Assembly: GCA_036873755.1 (NCBI GenBank)
Contig: JAVTVY010025368.1
Span: 52,676 to 116,675, forward strand
Direction of reading: 5' to 3'
DNA: 64,000 bases
From: Hanleya hanleyi
Lineage: Eukaryota; Mollusca; Polyplacophora; Lepidopleurida; Hanleyidae
Each line of letters opens with the position of its first letter. Positions within the stretch are counted from its first letter, which is position 1. A program made the position numbers and the translations under genes. This document shows positions 1 through 11,616 of the stretch, piece by piece. Below the pieces are notes generated by a model. The model worked only from the letters and a program-made list of their open reading frames with translations. It did not search any database and was not told the DNA's origin.

Positions 1-300
1 TCACGTAAAAATGGCCATTTTGAACAGTCGAGCGTATAAATCAAGTGAAAAGAAGATGCGTTTCATTGGCCTGTCAAATAAAATGGCTGAGCTGTTAGCT
101 TACGTTCGCCGCACATGCTGAGGATTTGGCCTCGCGAGGCGAAATTATCAAACAAGTGTGATATTTTTCTCCCGATCTCGTGAGGCCAAAAACTCAACGA
201 AGACTGCCCGCACACAAGAGCTAGCCCCTGAGCTCACAGGCAGTTGAGGCCGTTAGCTCAGTTGATAGCTCTTGTGTGCGCCGGGCTTTAGATTGAACCT
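1..300 (+). repeat. Dispersed repeat, copy 1 (inverted copy at 24010-24300)
   Basis: Starts near AAAATGGCCATTTT and runs through GCTGAGCTGTTAGCTTA to a palindromic end (ACAAGAGCTAGCCCCTGAG ... TAGCTCAGTTGATAGCTC, about 220-285). The reverse complement of 24010-24300 aligns over most of its length with moderate divergence. The part from about 245 (GTTAGCTCAGTTGATAGC) resembles a tRNA A box, and GTTTCAAATCC near 350 weakly resembles a B box, so a tRNA-derived head is possible. Confidence 0.6.
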
Positions 301-474
301 GGTTGAAGGACTGAGAATACCAAGACACTTCTGTGTGCCACCACCCAGTTTCAAATCCTACTCATCTTAAGTTGATGCCAACCAAGATTCCAACTTTGGA
401 TAACAGGGTCAGGGGTTTACACAGGAAGTAAACTTTGATGGGCTTCAGCTCGACCCTCACTTGTAAAAAGATCA

Positions 475-1309
475 TTAAAGGAGTACTTACCTTATTTTTG
501 AGTGTGACTATATTTATCAGCACTCGCATTTCAAACCTTATTATATAAAACTTATGTTGATAAAATGCGAAATAAAAGAAATATTGAATATTTTGTTGCT
601 CGCCACGGCGTGCACTGGGCGCCGCCATTGCACCACTGCGTGACGTTTTTAGATGAGCGGAAGTAAGTTTATACTCATCTAAAAACGTCACAACGTCATG
701 GAGACTTAAGGTTGATCATGCCGATAATTCATACGAGAAGGAACCCAGTAAATCCACTGCCGTTCTAGTTGATTTTAGTTGTTCAAGTGTAATCATGAAA
801 ATGTTTACGAACTTAAAAGCATCGTCGTTCAACTCAAATCACTGGACAATTGCAGAGAACGCTCTTTTAGTTTACCGCTCAGCTTCAAATTTTGTCCAAA
901 TTAAATCGGAAAATTCTCCGCTGAAAAACTTGGGGAAGGAATTCTTCAGTTGTCGGATATAACCTAAACCACTTTCCTTTTAGGAATTATCCCCGTGTGA
1001 ATTGCCGCGCCAGTTTTTTCCTCGAATTAAAACTCAGACCCAGAGTAGTTCATATGTCCGTAGTTGGAACGTCCCTGGATCAAGCGTTAGCCGTGACGTT
1101 GTCCTGAATGCTGACGTCATCAATCACGTCATCCCACAGGCAACATGGCGGCGCCCACGTCGACGTCAAAGGAGAAACATGGCTTCACAGATTGTAATAA
1201 AAATAATAGGTTATCGCCCCCAACGACAATAAAATAGTTGGTTATATTTCTTTAAGAGTCTAACCTTTGTAATAGGAACCTATATCAAATTAGGTAAGTA
1301 CTCCTTTAA
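475..1309. mobile_element. TTAA-bounded DNA element with 18-bp terminal inverted repeats
   Basis: Left end TTAAAGGAGTACTTACCT (475-492) is the exact inverse of the right end (1292-1309). TTAA at both outer edges could be a piggyBac-type target duplication or part of the repeat. The 835-bp interior is fairly CpG-rich, with several TGACGT/TGACGTCA motifs (about 640-690, 1093-1165), a perfect hairpin at 640-691 and AACATGGCGGC near 1143. No transposase was recognised. The right end (about 1208-1309) has a diverged relative at 35060-35155. Confidence 0.6.
640..691. other. Perfect 18-bp hairpin, 16-nt loop
   Basis: GTGACGTTTTTAGATGAG (640-657) and its exact inverse (674-691) flank a 16-base loop. 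Each arm starts with a TGACGT half of a cAMP-response-like element. It lies inside the TTAA-bounded element. Confidence 0.75.
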
Positions 1310-1680
1310 AAAAAAAAAAAAAACTGATTTGGCAAACTAAGCCAAAACATTATTTTCTATCATATCACTGGTGTCCCAGCCACCATACATGTAACTATGA
1401 GATTCAAATACATCAAGGTTTGTTTTGAAGTTGCGTCAAATTGTGTATGAGAAAATGGGATAAAAGATTACTTTTTGGAGGAATTAACACATGCAGTTGT
1501 TCTTTAATTAAAATCTGTTTGAGTACCGTATATACCTTTATCCTGCTCATAGAAGTTCATACAGTTCATGCATATATGTATGACCCCAAAAAGTCTCTGT
1601 CATGTTTTGTATGATCTGCATAGCATACACTTTGTGAAGATGTTTTTTTATTCATAACCTCATTGAAGAACACTGCACTT

Positions 1681-1915
1681 CAGTGATCTTGTGGTAGAGT
1701 GCTCGTCTCACGACAAGCAGCAGGTCCTAGGTTCGTTCCCGGCCCGAGTCATACCAAAGACTTAAAATTTGAACTTGTATCTTCCTCGCTTGGTGCTCAG
1801 CAGTAAGAGGATAGATCAAGGACTGATTGGCTCCATGTCAGAATAATGTGACTGGGTCATCCTGATATGACTGAAAAATTGTTGAAAGTGATATTGATAT
1901 CCTACCCACTCACTT
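1681..1915 (+). mobile_element. tRNA-derived SINE
   Basis: A box TGGTAGAGTGC (1692-1702) and B box GGTTCGTTCCC (1730-1740) have tRNA-like spacing. The body ends in the tail TGATATGACTGAAAAATTG followed by CACTCACTT, seen in several other copies here. Internal polymerase III promoter inferred from the boxes. Confidence 0.7.
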
Positions 1916-2316
1916 GAACTTAAGAAAAACCCTAAGGTCAAGATTGTCAAATTATATTGTACATGTATGTGTATAATGTTGGAGTGTATGGTGAAGTAGA
2001 TAATGTTCAGTGAAGTACGTATAGAGATCCAACACTCCAACTGTACATGATGTTTGCTTGGATAATTCTTGTATTGATTGAATGATCCCAGACATGCTAT
2101 AAATATGTTCATGCTCATTTCTATATTGATGAATATATGGATTTTTCTTTATCTTCCAAATACTGGGTTACAGTTTGCGATAAAGATTGTGATATAAGTT
2201 TACGATGTCATGCTAAAGGATCTCAACAAATAGCTCATGGCAATTGTTGAAGTTTTATAACAACCTGACCCTAAGCAAATTGTTCAGTTGATCAATTTTT
2301 CTTCTGTTTTATTGTC

Positions 2317-2508
2317 ATGGCTGAGTCTGCCCTTAGCATTATCAAGGGCAGACTTAGCGAAATGTCGTGTTTAATAAAGAAGTTGAAATCCAGGAAATCC
2401 CAGTGTTCATACTTACTTTTATACATCAAACCGAATGACACTTCACAATGTCATACAAAATATATATACGTCATCGAGATTTATTTTGGCATTATCGCCA
2501 CTTACAAG
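2317..2508 (+). CDS. Candidate first exon, unrecognised protein
   Basis: 64 codons open from ATG at 2317, ending TACAAG|GTAAGC, a strong donor in phase 0. The peptide starts MAESALSIIKGRL, is Lys- and Ser-rich early, then hydrophobic (IYVIEIYFGIIATYK). I do not recognise it. A 106-base intron with a good polypyrimidine acceptor would join it in frame to 2615. A 9-bp perfect hairpin (2326-2352) lies just after the ATG. A chance open frame with a chance donor remains possible. Confidence 0.2.
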
Positions 2509-2614
2509 GTAAGCAAATCTCTTGATTTTTGGATAGGCTACCTGGTTTAGTGTGTAAGAATATATTATCAGTGAGGGCCCAAGTTTCATTCTTGTATCAG
2601 ATTTTTTGCTACAG

Positions 2615-2707
2615 GAGACGTGTATCCAGGACATGGTACTAGATCAGATTTGCAATTTATTCTTGTCAGTCACTCAAAAATTCCACAAGAGTGTGGATGC
2701 AGGCTAA
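2615..2707 (+). CDS. Candidate second exon, unrecognised protein
   Basis: Follows the acceptor TTTTTTGCTACAG. In phase with the exon ending at 2508 it reads ETCIQDMVLDQICNLFLSV..., 30 codons, then TAA at 2705. Together the two pieces would make a 94-residue protein with no family I can name. An overlapping frame stays open longer (to 2823), and nothing in the sequence decides between them. Confidence 0.15.
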   Translation, partial: ETCIQDMVLDQICNLFLSVTQKFHKSVDAG

Positions 2708-3532
2708 CCATTATTGTCGTTCATGTGGGTCTCCACGTTGGTCATGTTAGTGAAGTGATGCGTGATGGTTGCTCATGTCAACTGGCCATCCCGCCACATC
2801 CAGCCGGGACAGTCCGTCAATAAAACACATTGCGTAGACATCGTGTACATTGATTCTTCGGCTCCATCAGCCTGGATTTCCCCTATTTTCATCTCCAGTG
2901 TCTCACTATCTAACCGGTCAGTATGCAGTTTTAGTTACAGCGAGATCACACAGATCAATGGACCGGTCTACATGTGACCGTCTAGTGTTATTCCCCTGGG
3001 CTCGACTACGTGTAGTCCCGTCATGGAAATGGTTTAATTACGACCTCAGCCTGGATCTCTCGGAACACTTTACACGTACATACAGTTGAGAAAATAGCTC
3101 GAATAAATACATAGCTCATAGATTGAACTCTGGTATTACTTCAGCAATACTTGTAGTCCAGTGATCGATATCATCGCTTTTAGGCTACTATCTATTTAAT
3201 AATTTACTTTTGCTGTTTATTGTCATGATTTAGTCACCAATGACCATCACCTTTTAGAAACGACATTACGTGTATCTTGCTGGATGCCTTATCTAACTGA
3301 AGGTTTGGGTTTTGAGGTCAATCGATTCCTTGTTTGCTCGCTGTACATTGTCTAACTGGATCTATTATCTAACTGAAGGTTTGGGTTTTGATTTCAATCG
3401 ATTCCTGGTTCTGTCTGTTAAACTTTGAGGTGAAATTACATGTACATGTATGTGAGACTGGAGCACCTGTACAGTACATAGTTCAAATACAGGAAGTTCA
3501 TTTCTCACCAAAACATTGGGTGATCAGAGGAT
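2708..3532. other. Non-coding stretch, nothing firm
   Basis: Short open frames only, none with recognisable content. A local duplication is visible: TCTAACTGAAGGTTTGGGTT occurs near 3292 and again near 3369. Confidence 0.5.
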
Positions 3533-3725
3533 ACCCTATTTCTTCCAATTTTTCGAACAGCATTTTTAGACTAAGAAGCAGAAAGAAAACATCTTTATGT
3601 CAACTGAGGCTAAATACTGTGTCCTGGATATGTTATTTACCCCAAGAACTGAAAAGATAGCTAGTGAAATTTGTAGAATCATGTTAGCAGAATTTCTCTC
3701 CACATATGCCTGAAGTTAAGTTTTG
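3533..3725 (+). repeat. Dispersed repeat (inverted copy at 10128-10310)
   Basis: The reverse complement of 10128-10310 aligns over about 180 bases, sharing GGCTAAATACTGTG, GGATATGTTATTTA and CCCAAGAACTGA. The short open frame crossing it is therefore probably not a gene. Confidence 0.65.
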
Positions 3726-4377
3726 CTGTCTGAATAATTAGAAGAAATAGGGTATGTGATGTTAACTTGGGAAATTGGGAATAACTCTCTTGGGTGTGGT
3801 GATATTAAAGCTGTGGGTTTTTTTCAATCCAATTCCTGCCAAATCAAATTTTTCTTGAAGTTTACGTACTGAAATATCAGCCTAAAAAGAATTGCGATTG
3901 TCATATATATAAATATGGAGATCTGATTGATCAAAATGTGCTCCCTATCCTATTTTGATATTTTTGAGTTATTTACAGGGATGATTTTCTCTTGTAACAA
4001 AAATAGGACACCTCAAACCAAAATTATATTGCCACACCATATAGTAGGACGTTTTGTTATTTGAAAGAACCGATAATGGTCTTTCTTTCGGGTGTTATAT
4101 TTTGTTTCATTAAAATATCTAAAACTGCCTCAAAAATACCAAAATAGACCAAGGAGCAAATTTTGGTCATTCATATCTCAATTCTTACGCAGTTGAACAT
4201 CTTGATTCTTTCGAGTCTGATATTTCAATGGTCTGATCTTCAAGGAAAATATAACTTTGGAGGTTTGAACTTAAATAATAAATCTGCTTTGTCAGTGCCA
4301 CAGTAGAAAGTTTTTCCCATATTAATGTCACATATCCTTTATTAGAATGTAAATGTGATGAAATAATATAAAACAGG

Positions 4378-4440
4378 AGGTTCGTCATGATATGACTGAA
4401 ATATTGTTGAAAGCGATGTTAAATCTTATTCACTCAATCG
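4378..4440 (+). mobile_element. SINE 3' tail fragment
   Basis: GATATGACTGAAATATTGTT, then GAAAGCGATGTTAAATC and CACTCA: a truncated copy of the shared SINE tail. Confidence 0.7.
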
Positions 4441-4779
4441 CATTAAAACAAGGCAGTATAGTCACAGTACATGTATCAATGTACATTCCTATAGAATTTG
4501 TGATCAAATTTATTGATCAAAATTTGATTTGAAATTTGAGGATATTAAAGGTGATTGAATAATTAGAGCGTTTAATCTAGTTAGTAATTCAACTCTTGAA
4601 ATATATTTGACGACATACATGTACATGAGAATTCTATGAACTCATCAGATTGTCTTTCGCAGGCGCAAGACAAAAGTTGCAGATTAGGCTTGTGCAATAA
4701 TCTTCCCTCTCTTCAGAAAAGACCACATTGGGTCAACATTCCTGTTCATCTCCTTCACCATTAATATTGCACGAGTGTA

Positions 4780-4897
4780 TCCCGCTAATGGCTGAGCTGA
4801 TGTGCGCTTGTGAAGTAAAACGGCACGCCATCTTGGTGCTGCTATGGAGTGTTGAGTATCGGGCTGTGCAATTGTATTAAGTTGGCAGAGCTATCCG
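4780..4897 (+). promoter_or_regulatory. Possible 5' leader with YY1-like site
   Basis: The 118 bases before the candidate exon at 4898 contain CGCCATCTTGG (about 4825-4836), the inverse of the YY1 core AAGATGGCG, which often lies at TATA-less start sites. No TATA box seen. Depends on the exon being real. Confidence 0.2.
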
Positions 4898-5211
4898 ATG
4901 GCCAGATCAATACGGGTTGTAGATAAGCGGTTGGTCGGTGGTACTGGTGGTATAAGGGAAGCAGTGCTGGTTAAGGGGCTGGCAGTCCATGGTGAGAAGG
5001 CAGGAGCTGAGTGTGTCTCTCGGTGTATATACATGTATCAGGGCGAGTCGGTCACCGACCATGAGGATACTATGGAGATGGGTTATAATCTAGTGAGGGA
5101 TTTCTACAACAAGGCTGTGGAGATAGTCTCCAGCTTGGCCGAGGACTCAGACCTACACAGAGTCGCCACATTTCAGTCCTCAGATCGGAGACAATCTATT
5201 ATATACAAGGT
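4898..5211 (+). CDS. Candidate coding exon, unrecognised, ends at a GT donor
   Basis: Open frame from ATG 4898 with balanced, coding-like composition: MARSIRVVDKRLVGGTGGIR, later DTMEMGYNLVRDFYNKAVEI, SSLAEDSDLHRVATFQSSDR, ending IIYK at AAG|GTAAAC (phase 0). It is richer in GC than its surroundings, and about 70 bases upstream is a YY1-like GCCATCTTGG. I do not recognise the protein. The phase is compatible with the first MTMR exon found (phase 0 at 23435), but a 105-residue extension before the PH-GRAM domain is not usual for MTMR6/7/8, so this is more likely another gene or an alternative first exon. Confidence 0.3.
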
Positions 5212-6147
5212 AAACTCTAACAAACATATAGTCGCCCTTACTTGGTAACTACTATCCTTCCATCTTGGCTCTCCTCAATGGTGACTCATCATGCTGAAGT
5301 GGGAGTTTAGATATTAATAACCATGCAGGATTCAGGTACATTGAAAAATTGTATTGAGCACATTAGTTGTCCCTTAATCAGGTGTAGAGACTAATATATT
5401 ACTTTCTACATGACCAGCATCTAGGACTAGAAGGCTTCTGTGACTAACTTATATTTTTGTTGCTCTGAATCATTTTGGCACACAACATTTCGGTAAGATT
5501 ATGAAGGGTACGACATTTCGGCAGCTTTTTTGTCTCCTTTTTTACAAGACCTAATTGGGCAAAAATTGAATTACGAGCAGTGAGCTACATGTAGAAAATA
5601 TACAGATACATGGAAGAATTTTGTTGGTATAAAAGATATTTTTAGATTGTAGATGTTTGATTCTCAGCAAAATTCCTGATCAGTCAGACGGAAACAGATA
5701 TGTACATGTATATATGATCATGCTAAAATGAGGTTGAACTTATAATTTATTTGCTCATTTATAATCTGTAATGGATATATAGTCATGAAATTGTAAGCAA
5801 GGAGAGATATATAATCACACTGATTAGTAATAGGTCTAAACATGCTAAATGATGTTGATGTATTATACATATATAGATTTTGTCTAATCCAAGACTCATC
5901 TTGTCAAATTTGATATCTGGATAATCATTAAAGAATTTACATCTTGGTATTCCTATAGTCTGTCTACATGTATGTCATGTATATGTTTGGAAAAAAACAA
6001 AAAAATTGGGAAAATCTTTGTTTGAAAATAATTTGGCCTGTGAAATAAAGTTGCGAAGTGTTGTGTGCCGAGATGTCAACGAAATGTCGGGTGCCTAAAT
6101 GTTGTAACACCGGCGTCATCTCATATGTACAATAATTCATTAGGTTA
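5212..6147. other. AT-rich non-coding stretch
   Basis: No coding signal. A short local duplication, ACATTTCGG, at about 5485 and 5513. Confidence 0.5.
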
Positions 6148-6569
6148 AGGGAGCGTAGCAAAAATCGGAACATTCTAATGGAACATTTGTGTCCAGTATT
6201 GGTTGCAGCCACGTTCCATTTTCAGCTACTGGAACGTTCCACATTAGAGGAACGTTCCCCTTGAACGTTCTGTACAGAGGGAACATTCCTGCTGAACGTT
6301 CTTGTTTTAGATACAAGAATGTTCGTGTGCATCAGAACGTTCAGGAGCTTTAGAACGTTCGGATACCTTCATGCTGAACGTTCCTGGCATCGTCGCCGTG
6401 TGACCAAAATGGTTAGGTGCGACGTTAAACTTCAAACAACCAACCAACCAACGTTCCTGGTAGGTGGAACGTTCCTGCCGAACGTTCCGAGTTACTGGAA
6501 CATTCAACAGTGGGCATTCTCTTGTTCCACTGGAACAAAAATCGCGTTCCGATTTTTGCTACGCTCCCT
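6148..6569. mobile_element. MITE with 24-bp perfect inverted ends and GAACGTTC cluster
   Basis: The left end AGGGAGCGTAGCAAAAATCG... (6148-6171) is the exact inverse of 6546-6569. The 422-bp interior has roughly 14 copies of GAACGTTC or one-base variants (for example near 6231, 6250, 6263, 6293, 6340, 6353, 6378, 6468, 6480). A SINE-tail scrap GCGACGTTAAAC plus (CCAA)n lies inside (6419-6450). No transposase and no clear target duplication. Confidence 0.85.
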
Positions 6570-6574
6570 AAACT

Positions 6575-6815
6575 TTCTGATAATTCAATCACTCTATCAA
6601 CATTCAATCACCCCCAGAACTTGTCTTCAATATGATCAGTTAAAGTTACTCTAATGAATATGATTCCTTGCTAAATGCAGGAGAAACTACAGTTACATAC
6701 ATGGAGGTAAAGTCCTCTTCCTGTATCATGTCATAAAATTCCCACCCTGATAATTGGTTACCCTAATATTCTGGGATAGGACGATGCACTTCCTATGATT
6801 GAATAATTAGAGAGT
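6575..6815 (+). repeat. MITE-like dispersed repeat, copy 1 of 3
   Basis: Begins ATAATTCAATCAC and ends TGATTGAATAATTAGAG, forming inverted ends. ATTCAATCACCCCC and GCACTTCCT.TGATTGA are shared with copies at 17827-18110 and 53160-53380. Confidence 0.55.
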
Positions 6816-7299
6816 TTACTGGGGGAAATCTTCCATGTAAATTAGAAGCTTTTGTGCATTGCTTTTTTTTGCAGTCTTGAAGCTTCATATTTCGCCAAGT
6901 TAAAGCCCTTCATCATCAATCATGTTTACCAAAGAAGCATTATCATTTATTGCCATGAATGCGCCATGCGCCGTAGATGTATATGTAATGTATCAATGGA
7001 GTTTCTATAGAAACATGTAGAAACAATATTGCATCATGGGATATCTTTCAGTTTTTAAGCCCCTGATTGGTCGATTCAAATTTTCAAATAGAAATCCTCT
7101 ATTTCCATTGATCTGTGAAGAAATTTGGAAGAAAATCCAGTCAATCATAAAGTTACTGTATGTTCATTTATCAGGCCGCCAGTGTAAAAATTCATGTTGT
7201 ATTACATTCGTGTATATCACATACAATACACGTCACGTACGAATTTAGTAATAATATGATTGAGCGTATGTACAGGAGTAGATTACATTTAAGATGTAA

Positions 7300-7445
7300 T
7301 ATCTGGGGCACCCATGGGATATCCTGGTACAAACTGGAACAGGACCCCAGCAGTGGCCCAGGGTGTGAAAAGATATAGGACCCAAATGTTGTGATATGCT
7401 GAAATATTGTTGAAAGCCACATTAAAATTCATATTCACTCCCACC
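7300..7445 (+). mobile_element. SINE fragment
   Basis: GGGTGTGAAAAGATATAGGA, then GTTGTGATATGCTGAAATAT and TGAAAGCCACATTAAAAT before CACTCCCACC: same 3' half as the copies at 10990 and 11320. Confidence 0.65.
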
Positions 7446-8268
7446 CTTATTAGATGTTATCATCGCTCTGTCTTTACATCTTTTACATTTTCTCTCTATC
7501 TTTGAAATGCTTGGTTTTAAAGAACTCATTATTAAAATTTGAGTAATGAATGGCTGCTACCTGTATTTCCAAGCTTGAATAATGTCCCAATTTGTTGCAG
7601 GTAATAGTTTTTATGGGCAGTATTGAAATTAAAGGCAACACACAATCTTTCTAAACCATGTACGTTAACTTTTTTTTTTACGTAAAATTTTCAGCAAAGT
7701 TGTATCTTTTGACCAAGGCAAGCATTGTCAATGCATTGTCAACCTTGAATTTATCTTTAATGTGAAGTGAAGGGTGAGAAAAGGTTGTTGGATAATGAAT
7801 GCTTCTAGTTTGGAAAATGACATACATGTACCAGGATCTGAAATAGCAGTCGGACAAGACATTGGACATGTCTGATCAAAATTTGGCATTGTCTGATCAT
7901 TTAGGAAACGAACTCACAGAAATTATAAAATTATAACCTAACCAAGTTATTTATTTTATTTAGCAATTATTCTGAGAAGTTGTGGTGCAAATTTGTTTGT
8001 GGAAGGAATTGTTACAAGACATTGACCAGAGGAATGGATTTGGCCATAAATGTCACATCAACTTTCTGTCAGCAGAGCATAACTTTATAAGGTTATATAA
8101 TGTCAATTTATGCAGTAAACAGAAAGGGGTGCAGCTTTTCAAAGACGAGAGTGGCCTGTATTATTAATATTACCTCCTTAATCAATGCTTAGTGTCTTGA
8201 CTTTCCTGGAAAAATATATATAATTGAGGGGAAAAATCGAGGATGCAATGAGCGGATAAGCGCATACT

Positions 8269-8513
8269 TAATATGTGTATCTAGGTTATAATCTCCTGTT
8301 TATGTAAGTTTTGCACCCGACACATGTATGCTCTTGAATGCAAGATGGTTGTTAAATGTAGTAATGGGCTGTATTAAATGAATTAACAGAGGTTATTATC
8401 CTCTGACTTCACTAAGTAGTGGTCAAAATGTCATCATTTTGTGAAAAGTGAAGATTTAGATATAATCACTTATAGAGGTTATTATTTTATAACTTCTGTA
8501 AGTGGTCCCCTGA
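8269..8513 (+). repeat. Dispersed repeat (inverted copy at 48105-48300)
   Basis: The reverse complement of 48105-48300 aligns, sharing TATCTAGGTT, CTCCTG.TTATGTAAGTTTT, TGACTTCACTA, GTGGTCAAAAT and TTTTATAACTTCT. Confidence 0.65.
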
Positions 8514-10127
8514 CTTGATCAAAAGTGGTGAATGTGACGTTAAACCTTATTTCTCTCTCTCCTGATCAAAAGTGCTTATCCTGCCTGTGTTAAATCATCA
8601 TGCCTGATCATATTTTGAAAATATCTGATTATTTCGAATATGCTTATTTCAGACCCTGATTTACTATGATGTGCAGTGTAACAGTGTCATTATTTTATTT
8701 CTGTGCTTTCCCAGAATGAAAAAAAAAAGAGAGCGAATTTTGAGAAAAAAAGACTTGCCACTAGAACAATTTTTTCTGGGGTCTTTGACCAAAACCAAAG
8801 TTAGTTTCCTACATAACTGCATAACTGTAATGCAACAGTAAGGGTGTGGAGACCTGTATACCATCCTGAATTGATTACATGTTACGACTCCAAAATTTGG
8901 CTATTGCCAGACAGTCTTCTGGACATTGACTGAAAATGTCAGTGGCTAGTCCGAAAATACATGTAAGAAATAAAATAATAATTACGACGGTGCTAAATAG
9001 TCGTTCGTTAATAACCAGCCTTAAATCTTCCCATGATTTGTGTACAAAGATCTGCTACTGTGTTTATTGCTCAAGGATCAGTTCACAGACTTGTTTTTTT
9101 TCTCACATCTTACTGTAGGATATGAAGGTAAGATTATTTCGCCATATCCTTGAGCTTTTTGATTAAGCTATTCCGTCATTTTTCTCATTTTGCCCAAAAT
9201 ATATGCTGTTTTCTTAAGTTGCTCTTTCTGTACGCAATTGTGTATGCATGACTCAGTCTGGTCAATCAGTGAAGGTTTTTAATTAGCCAAAGCTGACCTG
9301 TATGTTACTAATGAGATGAAGGCCTTTGCACAATCTCTTACCATACTTTAATGAGGGTGAACCGAGATGGCCAGCAAGAGGGGTTCTGAGTTTGGAATTG
9401 AAATAAAATATTTTCAGAACAAAATAATGAAAATTTTATGACCGCAATAAGATTTGCTATAAAGTCACAGACTGTTGTTAGGTCTTAAATTTTGACATGC
9501 TGGAGATAGTGTAGAAAATGTTTGGTATGGAATTGTGCCCCACCCCTCAAAGGCCTGGTACATGTACGGTTAATTAGACTGTCTAACCAAAGGTGAGCTT
9601 AAATGAACCCAAAATTACCTCACATGATATTCAATTGTAACAAACAATTTAGTATTGTGTATATCATTAGCTTCAATTTGATATCCAACTTTTATATGGT
9701 GTTTTAATTTTGGCATAATTAGGCCCATGAGATCAGGGGTGTGGCATAAAAAAAATGTTCGAGGGTGTTACCATTGCACCTGTCGGATTATGAATATACA
9801 CATGCGGCCTAGCAATCATTTGGAGCAAAAAAATTGCATATAGTTTGTATGCAACTTTATGATTCCATTATTGTCTAGTACAATTTTTCTTTCTGTATTT
9901 TGCCAAAGATGACTTCGAACCCATCTCATCTCTCCACTCTTCAACCCAGTTGTCATCCACTTAAACAACAACCACTTCCTTCCATTCTATCTTACTACTC
10001 CCTGTCTTGTAGTTTATAACATCATATTTTGTACTGATCATTCCTACTTCCTTGAGTTTTTGTTTGTCCTATCTCCCTCCATTCTAACAAGCTGCTCATA
10101 CCCTATGTCATCTATGGCAAAAGTTAA
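8514..10127. other. Non-coding stretch, nothing recognised
   Basis: AT-rich, with short open frames only and scattered TACATGTA. No repeat or gene identified. Confidence 0.5.
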
Positions 10128-10310
10128 CTCAGGCATCTGCAGAGAGATATTCTGCTAACATTCTACAAATTTTGTTAGCTGTCTTCTCAGTTCTTGGGAT
10201 AAATAACATATCCATGTCACAGTATTTAGCCTATGCTGACAAAGATATATTTTTTTGCTTTCAAGTTTAGAAATGCTGTTCGAAAAAAATTAGAAGAAAA
10301 TAGGGTAGTA
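10128..10310 (-). repeat. Dispersed repeat, inverted relative of 3533-3725
   Basis: See 3533-3725; the two copies face opposite ways about 6.4 kb apart. Confidence 0.65.
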
Positions 10311-10989
10311 GTTTAGCTTCAATATTCCTATATCTCCACCCTCCTATTCCACCCAAGTTCTCCATGGATAACTTCAATTGCTGTTATTCAGTTCACTTCT
10401 AACCTCCCTGTTGTTCCGCCGAAGTCAATACTGCCAAGGGCGTGGTGTTCTGCATGACCAGTGCCCATCATAAGTAAATCCATCCATCAACACAGATATC
10501 TGGCCTGCATGGAGTGCGCCTTGCAGATGAATATCTTGATCATTGCTTAAACATCAATTGATTCGGCAAATTGTTTTGATACATGTAGCAGTCATTGTGA
10601 ATCATACATGTATGCATGTACACATGTAGGCCTATATTATAACACAGTTCATTATAAATTGGATTTCAGTATAACACGGCCACTGTTATGTCCCCTATTA
10701 TAGCTGTAATATGAATGCTTTCTATTATTAAGACTCACTGTAGTGCAGTCAATATTTTGTCCCCCCAACCTCAGTACTAGTATAAAGATGGACAAGTGTA
10801 GAATGTTTTTCTTCAGAATGGCTTATTCCATGTGCAGATTTGGGTTTGGGAAGATTGAAGCATCGCCAGCTTTGGTCATGGGTGCTATTAAAATGATCTC
10901 TCTTTTTGAACAGCATACAACATGTCCTGGCACCTCTAATAAGTAAACATAGGAAACAAACCCCACTGAAGAAATCCTGTTGATGCTCC

Positions 10990-11115
10990 TGGGCATTGTC
11001 TGTCGGGTTGGACCCCACCCGTGTGGTTCCCGGGTGTGAAAAGGAATAGGACTCAACGTCGTGATATGACTGAAATGTAGTTGAAAGCGACGTTAAATCA
11101 TATTCACTCACTCAC
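10990..11115 (+). mobile_element. SINE 3' half
   Basis: GTGTGGTTCCCGGGTGTGAA, then TAGTTGAAAGCGACGTTAAA and CACTCACTCACC. This is the cleanest copy of the common tail next to the one ending at 11585. Confidence 0.75.
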
Positions 11116-11319
11116 CCTGTCAGGTTGGAGATGTAATCTTGGTTTAACTGTCGACTTGAGCTGTCCAAGAATGAGCAATCCTAATAACTTGTTCATAATT
11201 GTCTGGGGTGGATGTTGTAAATCCTGTCTGATGCCAGCATTCTTGGTTTAATATTCTGACGGTGATTCTGTGGTGAATTTGCATGTCATATGGTCTTTGA
11301 GTAGATTATGGATCCTTAA

Positions 11320-11585
11320 AGGTGAGCCCCGTGGGGCTTACGGGGATTGATCTGGGATGTCATCGTGCACACCGCGGGTCATGGTAAGAATAGTCCTCAG
11401 CTACTCAGACACCTTGTCGTAAGAGGCGTCTAACTGAGGCCCCTGTGGGGTTCCCGGGTGTGAAAAGGAATAGGACCCCACCCGTGTGGTTCCCGGGTGT
11501 GAAAAAGAATAGGACCCAATGTTGTGATATGACTGAAATATAGTTGAAAGCGACGTTAAATCATATTCACTCACTCACTCACCCT
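11320..11585 (+). mobile_element. SINE with internally duplicated segment
   Basis: Contains CACCTTGTCGTAAGAGGCGT, typical of molluscan SINE bodies. Then GTTCCCGGGTGTGAAAA.GAATAGGACCC occurs twice in a row (about 11450 and 11487), before the shared tail and CACTCACTCACTCACC. Confidence 0.7.
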
Positions 11586-11616
11586 TAAAGGTGAAAGACA
11601 AAGAAATTTCAATATT

